This document shows positions 11,654 through 20,319 of a DNA stretch of 64,000 nucleotides, piece by piece. This stretch comes from Reyranella sp. (GTDB lineage Bacteria > Pseudomonadota > Alphaproteobacteria > Reyranellales > Reyranellaceae): positions 1-64,000 of the forward strand of contig JAIEOV010000064.1 of the NCBI GenBank assembly GCA_019750135.1, read 5' to 3'. Positions within the stretch are counted from its first letter, which is position 1; each line of letters begins with the position of its first letter. A model generated the notes under the pieces. The model saw only the letters and a list, made by a program, of their open reading frames with translations, had not been told where the DNA came from and did no database searches. Made by a program: the position numbers and the translations under genes.

Positions 11654-12670
11654 ATGTTCGCCATGAAGTGCAATCGTCTCGCCGTAGCCGTCGCGCTGGC
11701 TGCCACCGTCGTCCTCGCTGCCGCGGCCGGCGCACAGCAGGAAGCGGCAGGCGCCCGCGACTTCCCGCTGATCAAGCGGTACGAGGGATCTCGCCTCATC
11801 GGCTACGACAGCCGGCCGTTCGACGCGGCCAAGATCATCGTCGGCAAGCTCAGCCTGGGCGACAACGGACAGCCCACCGCTGACGCGGTGCGAACGTTGG
11901 AAGGCCGTCACACCCGGCTACTCTACCTGGCGCCGCTTCAGCGCAGCTCGTTGGAAGTGTTCCGCAACTACGAGAACGAGCTCACCGCCAAGGGCTTCTC
12001 CATCGTCTATAAATGCTCCGGCGAGGAGCAGTGCGAGACGTTCGGGGCAGAGCTCTACCGCGTGCTCTATCCGCCGACCGGGGCGTTGCAGAACAACGAG
12101 TTGAGCAAGGTCGCCTTCAACGTTCCGGCCGAGCCGCACTACCTCACCGCGACCTTGTCGCGCCCCGAAGGCCCGATCGCCGTTTCCCTGTACGTTGCCG
12201 TGGACCGCGGCACCGCCTTTCCGGAGACCAAGGACCGCGTGGCCGTGCTCCTCGACGTTGTCGAGGACAAGCCCATGGAAACCAAGATGGTGACGGTCGA
12301 TGCGGCGAAGATGGCGAAGGACATCGCCACGACCGGTCGGGTCGCGCTGTACGGGCTCTACTTCGACACCGACAAGGCCGACCTTAAGCCCGAGTCCGCG
12401 CCGTCCCTCGCCGAGATCGTCAAGCTGCTGAAGGGCGAGCCCAATCTGAAGGTCTATATCGTCGGGCACACCGACAATGCCGGCGGCTTCGACTACAACA
12501 TGGGGCTGTCGCAGCGCCGCGCGAAGTCGGTGGTCGATCAGCTCGTCCAGAGCGGCATCGCGGCGGATCGGCTGAAGCCGGCCGGTGCCGGCCTGATTGC
12601 GCCTGTCGCCCCGAACGACGACGAGGCCGGGCGCAGCAAGAACCGGCGGGTCGAAATCGTCAAGCAGTAG
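11654..12670 (+). CDS. OmpA-family protein with DUF4892-like N-terminal domain
   Basis: A 338-residue exported protein. Residues 1-28 are a signal peptide ending AGAQQ. Residues about 35-215 resemble the DUF4892 region (DFPLIKRYEGSRLIGYDSR near the start). The C-terminal about 110 residues are an OmpA peptidoglycan-binding domain: LYFDTDKADLKPES, VGHTDNAGG, NMGLSQRRAKSV and KNRRVEI. It is probably anchored in the envelope, holding peptidoglycan in the periplasm. A GGAGG site precedes the ATG. Its last 11 bases overlap the end of the convergent regulator gene. Confidence 0.9.
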   Translation: MFAMKCNRLAVAVALAATVVLAAAAGAQQEAAGARDFPLIKRYEGSRLIGYDSRPFDAAKIIVGKLSLGDNGQPTADAVRTLEGRHTRLLYLAPLQRSSLEVFRNYENELTAKGFSIVYKCSGEEQCETFGAELYRVLYPPTGALQNNELSKVAFNVPAEPHYLTATLSRPEGPIAVSLYVAVDRGTAFPETKDRVAVLLDVVEDKPMETKMVTVDAAKMAKDIATTGRVALYGLYFDTDKADLKPESAPSLAEIVKLLKGEPNLKVYIVGHTDNAGGFDYNMGLSQRRAKSVVDQLVQSGIAADRLKPAGAGLIAPVAPNDDEAGRSKNRRVEIVKQ

Positions 12671-13484
12671 CAGGACGCTTGCGTGGCGCTTCGGGCACCA
12701 GCATCACCAGCGTGAAGTCGGGCCGGTTGGCGAGCGCGAAGGCGATCTGCTGGTAGCGCAGCCGGCCCTTGCGCGGATGATCGAAGATGCGCTCGCCACC
12801 GGTGCGATCGACGACGGCATGCTCGGTCCAGCATTGGGCGAAGAGCGCGCTTCGACCGCGCATGTCCTCGACCAGCGTCTGCAACTCGGCGTCCTCGAGA
12901 TGGCGGCTTGAATCGGCGCGGAACTCCGCCAGCACGCGGTGGGCGCGCGCCTGCCAGTCGGGGATGACCTTGCGGGCGGTCGGACTGAGGAAGACGTAGC
13001 GCAGCAGGTTGCGATCCCCAGTACCGCCGTCGAGCCAGCCGAGGAAGAGCGCCGCCGCCGGCCGGTTCCACGCCCGGGCGTTCCATAGCGAATCGAGCAG
13101 ATAGGCGGGGCCGTCGATCGCCGCGATGGCGCGGGCGAGCGCCGGCGGAACGTCCATGCCTTCCTTGTCCGTGGAACCCGACTGGTTGGGATCGCGTCGG
13201 TCGGCCAGCTGGAAGAGATAGGCGCGCTCGGCCGGCGTGAGCTGCAGCGCGCGCGCCAGCGCCGACAGGGCCGGCGGCGAGGCGGCGATGTCGCGACCCT
13301 GTTCCAGCCATGTGTACCAGGTAGGGCTCATGCCGCAGGCCTGCGCCACCTCCTCGCGCCGGAGGCCGGGCGTGCGGCGCCGGCCGATCGCGGGCAGGCC
13401 GAGGCTCGCCGGCGACAGGCGGTCACGGTGGGCGCGCAGGAAATCGCCGAGTTCGCGCCGCTTTTTCGGGGGCAGGGCTGCCAT
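12660..13484 (-). CDS. XRE-family regulator with MmyB-like ligand-binding domain
   Basis: A 274-residue DNA-binding protein. The N-terminal helix-turn-helix (about residues 10-90) includes LGDFLRAHRDRLSP, RRTPGLRREEVAQACGMS and TWYTWLEQGRDI. The rest is the MmyB-like domain (NARAWNRPAAALF, RNLLRYVFLSP), which in relatives binds small hydrophobic ligands such as fatty acids. Such regulators usually control the gene next door. Here that is the divergent leuC operon, with operator-like repeats in the gap. It overlaps the OmpA-like gene by 11 bases at the 3' end. Confidence 0.92.
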   Translation of the reverse strand: MAALPPKKRRELGDFLRAHRDRLSPASLGLPAIGRRRTPGLRREEVAQACGMSPTWYTWLEQGRDIAASPPALSALARALQLTPAERAYLFQLADRRDPNQSGSTDKEGMDVPPALARAIAAIDGPAYLLDSLWNARAWNRPAAALFLGWLDGGTGDRNLLRYVFLSPTARKVIPDWQARAHRVLAEFRADSSRHLEDAELQTLVEDMRGRSALFAQCWTEHAVVDRTGGERIFDHPRKGRLRYQQIAFALANRPDFTLVMLVPEAPRKRPATA

Positions 13485-13490
13485 GGCAGT

Positions 13491-13535
13491 ATTTATACCA
13501 GGATAAATGCCCTCCTGTTACCAGTCTAAATATCC
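13491..13535. promoter_or_regulatory. Probable operator between the MmyB-type regulator and leuC
   Basis: ATTTAT-ACCAGG-ATAAAT at 13491-13508 is a perfect 6-bp inverted repeat. A related copy follows: ATACCAGGATAAAT (from 13495) resembles TTACCAGTCTAAAT (from 13518). The ACCAG cores at 13497 and 13520 are 23 bases apart. The pair lies just upstream of the regulator start, in the 92-base gap to leuC, and is AT-rich against a GC-rich background. It is the natural binding site for the regulator encoded at 12660-13484. Confidence 0.6.
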
Positions 13536-13576
13536 GTCTACGTCTTGCTCCAGGGCACCATGCTGGAGAGCAAGCC

Positions 13577-14986
13577 ATGAGCGGACCGCGCACGCTGTAC
13601 GACAAGATCTGGGACAGCCACGTCGTCGAGGAACAGGGCGACGGCACGGTGCTGCTCTACATCGACTGCCATCTCATCCTCGAGGTGACGAGCCCGCAGG
13701 CGTTTGACGGCCTGCGCGCGACGCGGCGCAAGGTGCGACGGCCGCTCGCCACCATCGCCGTCGCCGACCACAACGTGCCGACGACGGACCGCAGCGCCGG
13801 CATTGCCGATCCACTTTCGCGCCATCAGGTCGAGACGCTGGAGCGCAACGTGCGCGAATTCGGCATCCCGTACTTCTCCATGACCGACATCCGCCAGGGC
13901 ATCGTGCACGTCATCGGCCCGGAGCAGGGATACACCCAGCCCGGCATGATAGTGGTGTGCGGCGACAGCCACACCGCGACGCACGGCGCCTTCGGTGCGC
14001 TGGCCTTCGGCATCGGCACCTCGGAAGTCGAGCACGTGCTGGCCACCCAGACCCTGATCGCGCGGCGCTCGCAGAACATGCGGGTCACCGTCGATGGCGC
14101 GCTCTCGTTCGGCGTCACGGCCAAGGACCTAGTCCTGGCGCTGATCGGCAGCATCGGCACGGCCGGCGGCACCGGCCATGTCATCGAGTATGCCGGCTCG
14201 GCCATCCGCGGCCTCAGCATGGAAGGCCGCATGACCGTGTCCAACATGTCGATCGAGGCGGGCGCGCGCGCCGGCCTGATCGCGCCGGACGACGTCACCT
14301 TCGACTATCTCAAGGGCCGGCCGCAGGCGCCGCCGGCCGATGCCTGGAACCAGGCCGTCGCCGGCTGGAAGACGTTGCCCTCGGACCCGGGCGCTGCCTA
14401 CGACTGCGAGGTGGCGCTGGACGCGGCCGGCATTGCGCCGCAGGTGACCTGGGGCACCAGCCCGCAGGACGTCGTGCCCATCGGTGCCTCGGTGCCCGAT
14501 CCGGCGGACGAGGCCGACGACAGCCGGCGGGCCGCCATGGCGCGCAGCCTGGCCTACATGGGCTTGCAGGCCGGCATGAAGACGACGGACATCCGCATCG
14601 ACAAGGCCTTCATCGGCTCGTGCACCAACAGCCGCATCGAGGACCTGCGGGCGGCGGCAGCCGTCGTGCGCGGCCGCCGCAAGGCCGATCACGTCGAGGC
14701 GCTGATCGTGCCGGGCTCCGGCCTGATCAAGCGACAGGCCGAGGAAGAGGGCCTCGATCGCATCTTCCGCGACGCCGGTTTCGAATGGCGCGAGGCGGGC
14801 TGCTCGATGTGCCTGGCGATGAACGACGATCGCCTCAAGCCGGGCGAGCGCTGCGCCTCGACCTCGAACCGCAACTTCGAGGGACGCCAGGGTTATGGCG
14901 GGCGGACTCACTTGATGAGTCCGGCCATGGCGGCGGCCGCCGCCGTCACCGGGTGTCTGGCCGACGTGCGCGACCTGATGAAATAG
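13577..14986 (+). CDS. leuC: 3-isopropylmalate dehydratase large subunit (variant LeuC)
   Basis: A 469-residue aconitase-superfamily subunit that with LeuD isomerises 2- and 3-isopropylmalate in leucine synthesis. Family blocks are intact: DHNVPTTD, CGDSHTATHGAFGALAFGIGT (split around 125-145), FIGSCTNSRIEDLR, GCSMCLAMN and CASTSNRNFEGRQG, which include the three Cys ligands of the [4Fe-4S] cluster. One block is odd: where LeuC normally has IDRHLVHEVTSPQAF, this protein has IDCHLILEVTSPQAF, losing the near-invariant Arg and His. It may act on a related acid. It forms an operon with leuD (12-base gap) and a dehydrogenase, facing an MmyB-type regulator. Confidence 0.9.
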   Translation: MSGPRTLYDKIWDSHVVEEQGDGTVLLYIDCHLILEVTSPQAFDGLRATRRKVRRPLATIAVADHNVPTTDRSAGIADPLSRHQVETLERNVREFGIPYFSMTDIRQGIVHVIGPEQGYTQPGMIVVCGDSHTATHGAFGALAFGIGTSEVEHVLATQTLIARRSQNMRVTVDGALSFGVTAKDLVLALIGSIGTAGGTGHVIEYAGSAIRGLSMEGRMTVSNMSIEAGARAGLIAPDDVTFDYLKGRPQAPPADAWNQAVAGWKTLPSDPGAAYDCEVALDAAGIAPQVTWGTSPQDVVPIGASVPDPADEADDSRRAAMARSLAYMGLQAGMKTTDIRIDKAFIGSCTNSRIEDLRAAAAVVRGRRKADHVEALIVPGSGLIKRQAEEEGLDRIFRDAGFEWREAGCSMCLAMNDDRLKPGERCASTSNRNFEGRQGYGGRTHLMSPAMAAAAAVTGCLADVRDLMK

Positions 14987-14998
14987 GAGACCGAAGTC

Positions 14999-15622
14999 AT
15001 GGAAAAGTTCACACGCTTGAGCGGCGTCGCGGCGCCACTGCCGATGGTCAATGTCGACACCGACATGGTCATTCCCAAGACCTACCTGAAGGGCACGGAG
15101 CGCACCGGGCTCGGCAAGCACCTGTTCGCCGAGATGCGCTTCAACGCCGACGGCAGCGAGCGGCCCGACTTCGTGCTCAATCGGCCGGCCTGGCGACGGG
15201 CCGAGATCCTGGTCGCCTTCGACAATTTCGGCTGCGGCTCGAGCCGCGAGCATGCGCCGTGGGCGCTGCGCGATTTCGGCATCCGTTGCGTGATCGCGCC
15301 GTCCTTCGCCGACATCTTCTTCAACAACTGCTTCAAGAACGGCATCCTGCCGCTGGTCCTGCCCAAGGCGGTCTGCGCCCAGCTGATCGAGGATGCCGAG
15401 CGCGGCGCTAATGCGGTGCTCACCATCGATCTCGAGACGCAGGAACTGACGCGGCCCGACGGCGAGCGCATCGCCTTCGAGGTCGAGCCGTCACGCCGCA
15501 GCCGGCTGCTGGAAGGGCTCGACGAGATCGGCGCCACGGTCGCCAAGACGGACAGGATCGACGCTTTCGAGATGCGGCTCAGGCAGAGCCAGCCGTGGCG
15601 GCAGGCAGCGCTCGACGGCTAG
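14999..15622 (+). CDS. leuD: 3-isopropylmalate dehydratase small subunit
   Basis: A 207-residue swivelling-domain partner of LeuC. It has VNVDTDMVIPK near residue 17, FGCGSSREHAPWAL (about 78-91, the substrate-binding loop) and FADIFFNNCFKNGILP. Its length matches alphaproteobacterial LeuD. It starts 12 bases after leuC with a GGAGACC-type ribosome site. Because its large subunit is altered, the pair could be a second copy specialised for a side pathway; whether another leuCD exists in the genome cannot be seen here. Confidence 0.93.
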   Translation: MEKFTRLSGVAAPLPMVNVDTDMVIPKTYLKGTERTGLGKHLFAEMRFNADGSERPDFVLNRPAWRRAEILVAFDNFGCGSSREHAPWALRDFGIRCVIAPSFADIFFNNCFKNGILPLVLPKAVCAQLIEDAERGANAVLTIDLETQELTRPDGERIAFEVEPSRRSRLLEGLDEIGATVAKTDRIDAFEMRLRQSQPWRQAALDG

Positions 15623-15655
15623 GATGTCCCCTCGCATGAGGGAGACGCCCAAGCC

Positions 15656-16663
15656 ATGGTCAAGACGGTGCTGTACGCGGAGAAGCTGTACGACAACGAC
15701 AAGGTCGAGCGCGAAGTGTTCGGCCCGGACGTGCGCGTGGTATGGCGCAACGTCACCAACCTGTCCCAGCTCGAGGCGAGCGACTGCGCCGACGTCGACG
15801 GCCTGATGGTGTTGCGGCACGCGGTGACCGCCGAGCACTTCGCGAAGTTCCCCAAGCTCTCCTGCGTCGTGCGCATGGGCGTGGGTTACGACAAGATCGA
15901 CCGCAAGGCGGCCGAGGCGCGCAAGGTCATGGTGTGCAACGTGCCGGACTACGGCACCACCGAGGTGGCCGACCATGCGCTGGCGCTTGCCCTGGCGCTG
16001 CGCCGCGGTATCACCATGCACCTCGAGGCGCAGCGCCGGCCTCAGCCCGCGCCGTGGAGCTACGTGCGCGACCCGCTGCTCAGGCGCAACGGCGTGCAGA
16101 CCTTCGGCATCGTCGGGCTGGGCCGTATCGGCACGGCGGCGGCGCTCAGGGCCAAGGCCTTCCAGTTCCGCGTCGTCGCCTACGACCCCTACATGCCGAA
16201 CGGCACCGAGCTCGGCGTCGGCGTCGAGCGTGTGAATTCGCTCGAGGCACTGATGGAGCAGACCGACACGCTGTCGATCCATGCGCCGCTGACTTTGGAG
16301 ACGCGCGGCATGATCTCGCGCGCCATGCTGGAGCGCATGCCCAAGGGCGGCGTGGTGGTCAGCACCGCGCGCGGGCCGATCTGCGACGTCGACGCGCTGG
16401 CCGACCTGCTGAAGCGCGGGCATCTCGCCGGCGTCGGGCTCGACGTGCTGCCCGTCGAGCCGCCGGTCGAGCCCATCCCCGAGCTGCTGCGCGCCTACCG
16501 CGACCGTGAGCCGTGGTGCGAGGGCCGCCTGATCATCACGCCGCACTCCGCCTTCTTCACGCCCGAAGCGTGGGAGGACATCAGGGTCAAGTCGGCGGAA
16601 ACCATGCGCGCCGCAATGGTCGGCCCACGGCCGCAGAACGTCATCACGCCGGAGATGTTCTGA
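15656..16663 (+). CDS. D-2-hydroxyacid dehydrogenase (CtBP/phosphoglycerate dehydrogenase-like)
   Basis: A 335-residue NAD-dependent 2-hydroxyacid dehydrogenase. It shows MGVGYDKIDRKAAE, VPDYGTTEVADHALAL, the Rossmann motif FGIVGLGRIGTAAALRAKAF (about 146-165), Arg in STARGP, Glu in LPVEPP and His in ITPHSAFF. The layout resembles bacterial C-terminal-binding-protein-like dehydrogenases. It lies 33 bases after leuD and is probably in the same operon, so a 2-hydroxy- or 2-oxo-acid related to the LeuCD substrate is likely its target. That link is inferred from position only. Confidence 0.88.
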   Translation: MVKTVLYAEKLYDNDKVEREVFGPDVRVVWRNVTNLSQLEASDCADVDGLMVLRHAVTAEHFAKFPKLSCVVRMGVGYDKIDRKAAEARKVMVCNVPDYGTTEVADHALALALALRRGITMHLEAQRRPQPAPWSYVRDPLLRRNGVQTFGIVGLGRIGTAAALRAKAFQFRVVAYDPYMPNGTELGVGVERVNSLEALMEQTDTLSIHAPLTLETRGMISRAMLERMPKGGVVVSTARGPICDVDALADLLKRGHLAGVGLDVLPVEPPVEPIPELLRAYRDREPWCEGRLIITPHSAFFTPEAWEDIRVKSAETMRAAMVGPRPQNVITPEMF

Positions 16664-16669
16664 GGGCGT

Positions 16670-17899
16670 CTAACTGCGCGTGCGCCGGAACAGCATGGTC
16701 ACGTTGCGCCGGCGGTTCTCGAAGCCGTCGGCGAAGCGGCAGGCCGCGGTCTGGTGGAAGATCGTGCCCTTGAACAAGAGGCCCCGGTTCTCGGCATAGG
16801 GATATGAGGTCTGCCGCGCCTTCTCCTGCCGCAGGAAAGCGTGGATGTCCTTGGCGCCGCTGTTGTAGTCCTCGAAGGTCCAGTCGTCGGGGGCCGCGAC
16901 ATCCCACATGTCCAACCCGCCGGTGCCGGGCTGGAGATTGGCCGAGTCGGGCGTGATCCAGAAATTGAGGCTGACATCGGAATGGTCGGCATGGATGTCA
17001 ATGCCCGGACGCTGGTGCTGGCAGACGAACGACCACCAGTAGTTCAGGTGATGTCCAGCCAGCAGCTCGGGGATGGCCTGCCGCAGCTCCGCTGCAATCT
17101 GCAGCAGCAAGGGGCTGAAGAAGCCGGACTCGGGATTGGCCCCGATGTAGCCCGGCGGGTATGCCCGGCGCCATACCGTCGATCGGAGGCAGAAGCGCTG
17201 CAGCTGGGCGAGCGCTTCCGGCGTCAGCAAGTGGTCGACGCAGGCGACGCCCTTGCCTTCGCCGTTGAAGGTCCGTGCGACATCGTGCCAATCGTTGCGC
17301 GGGTTGAGGCAGACCGTCGGCAGTGCTTCGTCGTGCAATACGAGCGGCGGATCGGCCATCATCCGACCGTACTGGCCGCCCATGGGAAGCGTCGGGATCT
17401 CGCGGCTCGTATCGCCGAGTATCTGGCTGAGCTTGCGTTGCGCTGTTTCCGTCAAGCCGGGGGCAGCCGGCAGCAGGGTGCCGGGCGCGAGCTTGTCGAC
17501 CCGTTCCAGATACCTGAGCTGTTCGAGGTTGTGCAGCGCCTGGTGCGCGGCAATGGCGATCGGCCCGCCACCGGCGGGCGGCTTCCACGGTGGGGCGAGC
17601 TCGAGTGCGGCGCGGAAGTCGGCCAGCGCCGCGTCTGTTTCATCCAGCGCCGTCCGCACGCGGCCCAGCAGGACACGCGCTGCATGGGCCCGCGGATCGG
17701 CCGCCACGGCCTTGAGCGCATTCTCCTTTGCCTCGGTCAGATCGCCCAATTGGAAGTTCATGTCGCCCAAGGCCGTGAGCACGGCCACCGACGGCACCGA
17801 CCCTGCCAGGGTGCGCAGGGCGTCTGCCGCTTCGCTGTAGCGGCCGCCGGCGATGCTGCGCTGGATGCCCTCCGGCACTGCGGCTTGTGAACGGGCCAT
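16670..17899 (-). CDS. TPR-containing 2-oxoglutarate/Fe(II) oxygenase-like protein
   Basis: A 409-residue protein in two parts. Residues about 5-130 form TPR-like helical repeats (SEAADALRTLAGS, GDLTEAKENALKAVAADP, DETDAALADFRAALELAP). The C-terminal half is a double-stranded beta-helix oxygenase: IDIHADHSDVSLNFWITPD gives the His-x-Asp iron ligands, and the distal His is in GTIFHQTAA. The final block RRRNVTMLFRR fits the 2-oxoglutarate-binding side. The family includes protein and peptide hydroxylases, and the TPRs suggest a protein partner. It is convergent with the dehydrogenase and divergent from the amidohydrolase. Confidence 0.8.
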   Translation of the reverse strand: MARSQAAVPEGIQRSIAGGRYSEAADALRTLAGSVPSVAVLTALGDMNFQLGDLTEAKENALKAVAADPRAHAARVLLGRVRTALDETDAALADFRAALELAPPWKPPAGGGPIAIAAHQALHNLEQLRYLERVDKLAPGTLLPAAPGLTETAQRKLSQILGDTSREIPTLPMGGQYGRMMADPPLVLHDEALPTVCLNPRNDWHDVARTFNGEGKGVACVDHLLTPEALAQLQRFCLRSTVWRRAYPPGYIGANPESGFFSPLLLQIAAELRQAIPELLAGHHLNYWWSFVCQHQRPGIDIHADHSDVSLNFWITPDSANLQPGTGGLDMWDVAAPDDWTFEDYNSGAKDIHAFLRQEKARQTSYPYAENRGLLFKGTIFHQTAACRFADGFENRRRNVTMLFRRTRS

Positions 17900-18027
17900 G
17901 GCCGCAATCTATGAACAAGGCTGCTTCGGCGGGCAACCTTTCTCGCAGAGCGGAGCGACCTTGCTTCCGATGCTTCTCGATGTGTGAAAAGCTCACGATC
18001 CCACCTCCGAAGGAAGCAGGACCGACC

Positions 18028-19737
18028 ATGCACGACATCGTCATCCGCGGCGGCACTATCGTCGACGGCACGGGAGCGCCCGCCGCGCAGGGCGACGTCG
18101 CCATCGATGGCGACCGCATCGTGCAGGTTGGCGGCAAGGCCGGCCCGGGCCGCCGCGAGGTCAAGGCCGAGGGCCGCATCGTCACGCCGGGCTGGGTCGA
18201 TGTGCACACGCACTACGACGGCCAGGCGACCTGGGATCCCGTGCTGGCGCCGTCGTCCTGGCACGGCGCCACGACCATCGCCTTCGGCAATTGCGGCGTG
18301 GGCTTCGCGCCCGTCCGTCGCCAGCATCACAAAGCGCTGATCGATCTGATGGAAGGGGTCGAGGACATTCCCGGCATCACGCTGTCGGAAGGCCTGAAGT
18401 GGGACTGGGAGAGCTTCCCGGATTACCTCGACGCGCTGGCGCGGCTGCCACGCACCATCGACATCGCCGCGCAGCTCGCCCACCACCCGCTGCGGGTCTA
18501 CGTCATGGGCGAGCGCGCGATCGCCCGCGAGCATGCGACGGCCGAGGACATCGAGGCGATGGCCCGGCTGACGGAGCAGGCGCTGACGGCGGGCGCCATC
18601 GGCTTCACCACCAGCCGCACCGACCAGCACAAGACCCTGGCCGGCGACCTCGTCCCCGGACGCTATGCCGAACACGAGGAACTGCTGGCCATCGGCAAGG
18701 CCATGGGCCGCGCCGGCCGCGGCGCCTTCGGCATGCTCTCCGACTTCGAAGACGAGGCCGCCGAGTTCCGGTGGATGCGCCAGGTCGCGAAGGACAGCGG
18801 CCGGCCGGTGTGGTTCCTGCTGACCGACCGGAGCTACGACCCCGAGCGTTGGCGCCGCCTGATGGACGGGGTCCGCGCCGCCCGCGCCGACAACCTGCCG
18901 CTCTCTGCCCAGGTCGCCGGCCGGCCAGTGGGGCTGACCTTGGGGCTGGGCACGTCGCTCAATCCCTTCGCGTTGCGCGAGGCCTTCGCCGAGGCGTCCA
19001 AGTTGCCGCCGGCCGAGATGCTGGCCAGGCTGCGCGATCCCGAGATGCGACGGACGATCCTGGATCAGGAGGCGTCGCCGCGCCTGCTCGAGGTGCTGCC
19101 GCCGCTGTCGCGCCAGATCGCGACGCGCTGGGACCGCATGTACCTGCTGGGCGATCCGCCCGACTACGAGCCGCCGCCGGAGCGCAGCATCGCCGCTATG
19201 GCGGAGCGCGCCGGCGTGAGCCCTCAGGAGTTCTGCTACGACTACCTGGTCGGCGGCGACGGTGGGCGGATGATCTACTTCCCCGTCACCAACTACGTGC
19301 ACGGCGATCTCGAGGTGGTGCGGGAGATGATCGAAGACCCGCACACCCTGCTCGGCCTGTCGGACGGCGGCGCGCATTGCGGCGTGATCTGCGATGCCTC
19401 GCTCAACACCTCGATGCTGAGCCACTGGGTGCGCGACCGCTCGCGCGGGCCGCGCCTGCCGCTCGAGTTCGTGGTCAAGCGGCAGACCAGCGAGACGGCG
19501 GACTTCCGCGACCGTGGCCGGCTGCAACCGGGCCTCAAGGCGGATGTGAACGTCATCGACTTCGACGGGCTGCACCTGCATGCCCCGAAGATGATCTTTG
19601 ACCTGCCGGCAGGCGGGCGCCGTCTCGTCCAGAGTGTCGATGGTTACGACATGACGATCTGCTCGGGCGTGCCGATCTTCGAGAAGGGCGAGGAGACCGG
19701 CGCCAGGCCCGGAAAGCTGGTCCGCTCGACCGCCTGA
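18028..19737 (+). CDS. N-acyl-D-amino-acid deacylase family amidohydrolase
   Basis: A 569-residue D-aminoacylase-like amidohydrolase. The small beta domain begins MHDIVIRGGTIVDGTG. The metal-binding motif DVHTHYDGQ is near residue 57, NCGVGFAP near 90, and the late acidic ligand block is GLSDGGAHCGV near 450. Members hydrolyse N-acyl-D-amino acids or related amides; the long form is common in soil alphaproteobacteria, usually without a proven substrate. The ATG at 18028 starts right at the first beta strand with an AAGGAAGCAGG region upstream; a 47-residue extension is rejected. Confidence 0.88.
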   Translation: MHDIVIRGGTIVDGTGAPAAQGDVAIDGDRIVQVGGKAGPGRREVKAEGRIVTPGWVDVHTHYDGQATWDPVLAPSSWHGATTIAFGNCGVGFAPVRRQHHKALIDLMEGVEDIPGITLSEGLKWDWESFPDYLDALARLPRTIDIAAQLAHHPLRVYVMGERAIAREHATAEDIEAMARLTEQALTAGAIGFTTSRTDQHKTLAGDLVPGRYAEHEELLAIGKAMGRAGRGAFGMLSDFEDEAAEFRWMRQVAKDSGRPVWFLLTDRSYDPERWRRLMDGVRAARADNLPLSAQVAGRPVGLTLGLGTSLNPFALREAFAEASKLPPAEMLARLRDPEMRRTILDQEASPRLLEVLPPLSRQIATRWDRMYLLGDPPDYEPPPERSIAAMAERAGVSPQEFCYDYLVGGDGGRMIYFPVTNYVHGDLEVVREMIEDPHTLLGLSDGGAHCGVICDASLNTSMLSHWVRDRSRGPRLPLEFVVKRQTSETADFRDRGRLQPGLKADVNVIDFDGLHLHAPKMIFDLPAGGRRLVQSVDGYDMTICSGVPIFEKGEETGARPGKLVRSTA

Positions 19738-19741
19738 TCGG

Positions 19742-20233
19742 TCAAGGCCAGTCCGCCGAGCGCGCGGAAAGCTTGTTGAGCAGGCGAATGAAGCTGCGCC
19801 GCTCCTGCTCCGACAAGGGACGCAGCAGGAGATTGTCGCGCTGAACGAAGCGCGCCGCGATTTGATCAGCGAGCTTCCGACCGCGCGGAGTCAACGAGAG
19901 CTTCGAGGATCTGCGGTCGCTGGCGTCGGTGTAGCGACGCAGAAAGCCGCGCTCCTCGAGGCTCGTCACCGCGCGGCTGACGCTGTTCTTCGGCCGGCCG
20001 GTATAGCGGACGATCTCCTGGGCGGACGTGGCGTTGGTGATCGAAAGGCAGATCGTCACCGTGACGTCGTCGCGCGACAGGCCCTGCGCCTGCTCCAGCT
20101 CCGCGTTGATCGGCCCCATGTAGCGGCTGCTCACCACCGTCAGCCTGAGGCCGATCCATTGCAGCGAATTGGGGTCGAACCGGAGTGCAGACTGTCGCTT
20201 CGATCGTATCGCCATGCCTTTCGTATAGCGCAT
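19742..20233 (-). CDS. MarR-family transcriptional regulator
   Basis: A winged-helix regulator of about 163 residues. The recognition region is SAQEIVRYTGRPKNSVSRAVTSLEERGFL and the wing is YTDASDRRSSKLSLTPRG. Three in-frame ATGs are possible (20272, 20233, 20215). The first abuts the palindrome at 20274-20296, so I prefer 20233, which has GAGG four bases upstream. It is divergent from the TctC / molybdopterin dehydrogenase pair and very likely controls it. The end is close to the convergent amidohydrolase stop. Confidence 0.88.
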   Translation of the reverse strand: MRYTKGMAIRSKRQSALRFDPNSLQWIGLRLTVVSSRYMGPINAELEQAQGLSRDDVTVTICLSITNATSAQEIVRYTGRPKNSVSRAVTSLEERGFLRRYTDASDRRSSKLSLTPRGRKLADQIAARFVQRDNLLLRPLSEQERRSFIRLLNKLSARSADWP

Positions 20234-20273
20234 CGACCTCGTCCGCGGCCAGCGATTGACAACTGGTTCCATC

Positions 20274-20304
20274 TGGGACTAGCCCTAATAGTCCCAAATG
20301 GGAC
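20274..20304. promoter_or_regulatory. MarR operator: TGGGACTA inverted repeat
   Basis: TGGGACTA (20274-20281) and TAGTCCCA (20289-20296) form a perfect 8-bp inverted repeat with a 7-base spacer. A further TGGGACCA copy follows at 20299-20306. The site lies between the MarR gene and the TctC gene it faces, about 25 bases before the TctC start codon. Position and symmetry fit binding of a MarR dimer that represses both directions. Confidence 0.7.
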
Positions 20305-20319
20305 CAATGGGAGGATTGG

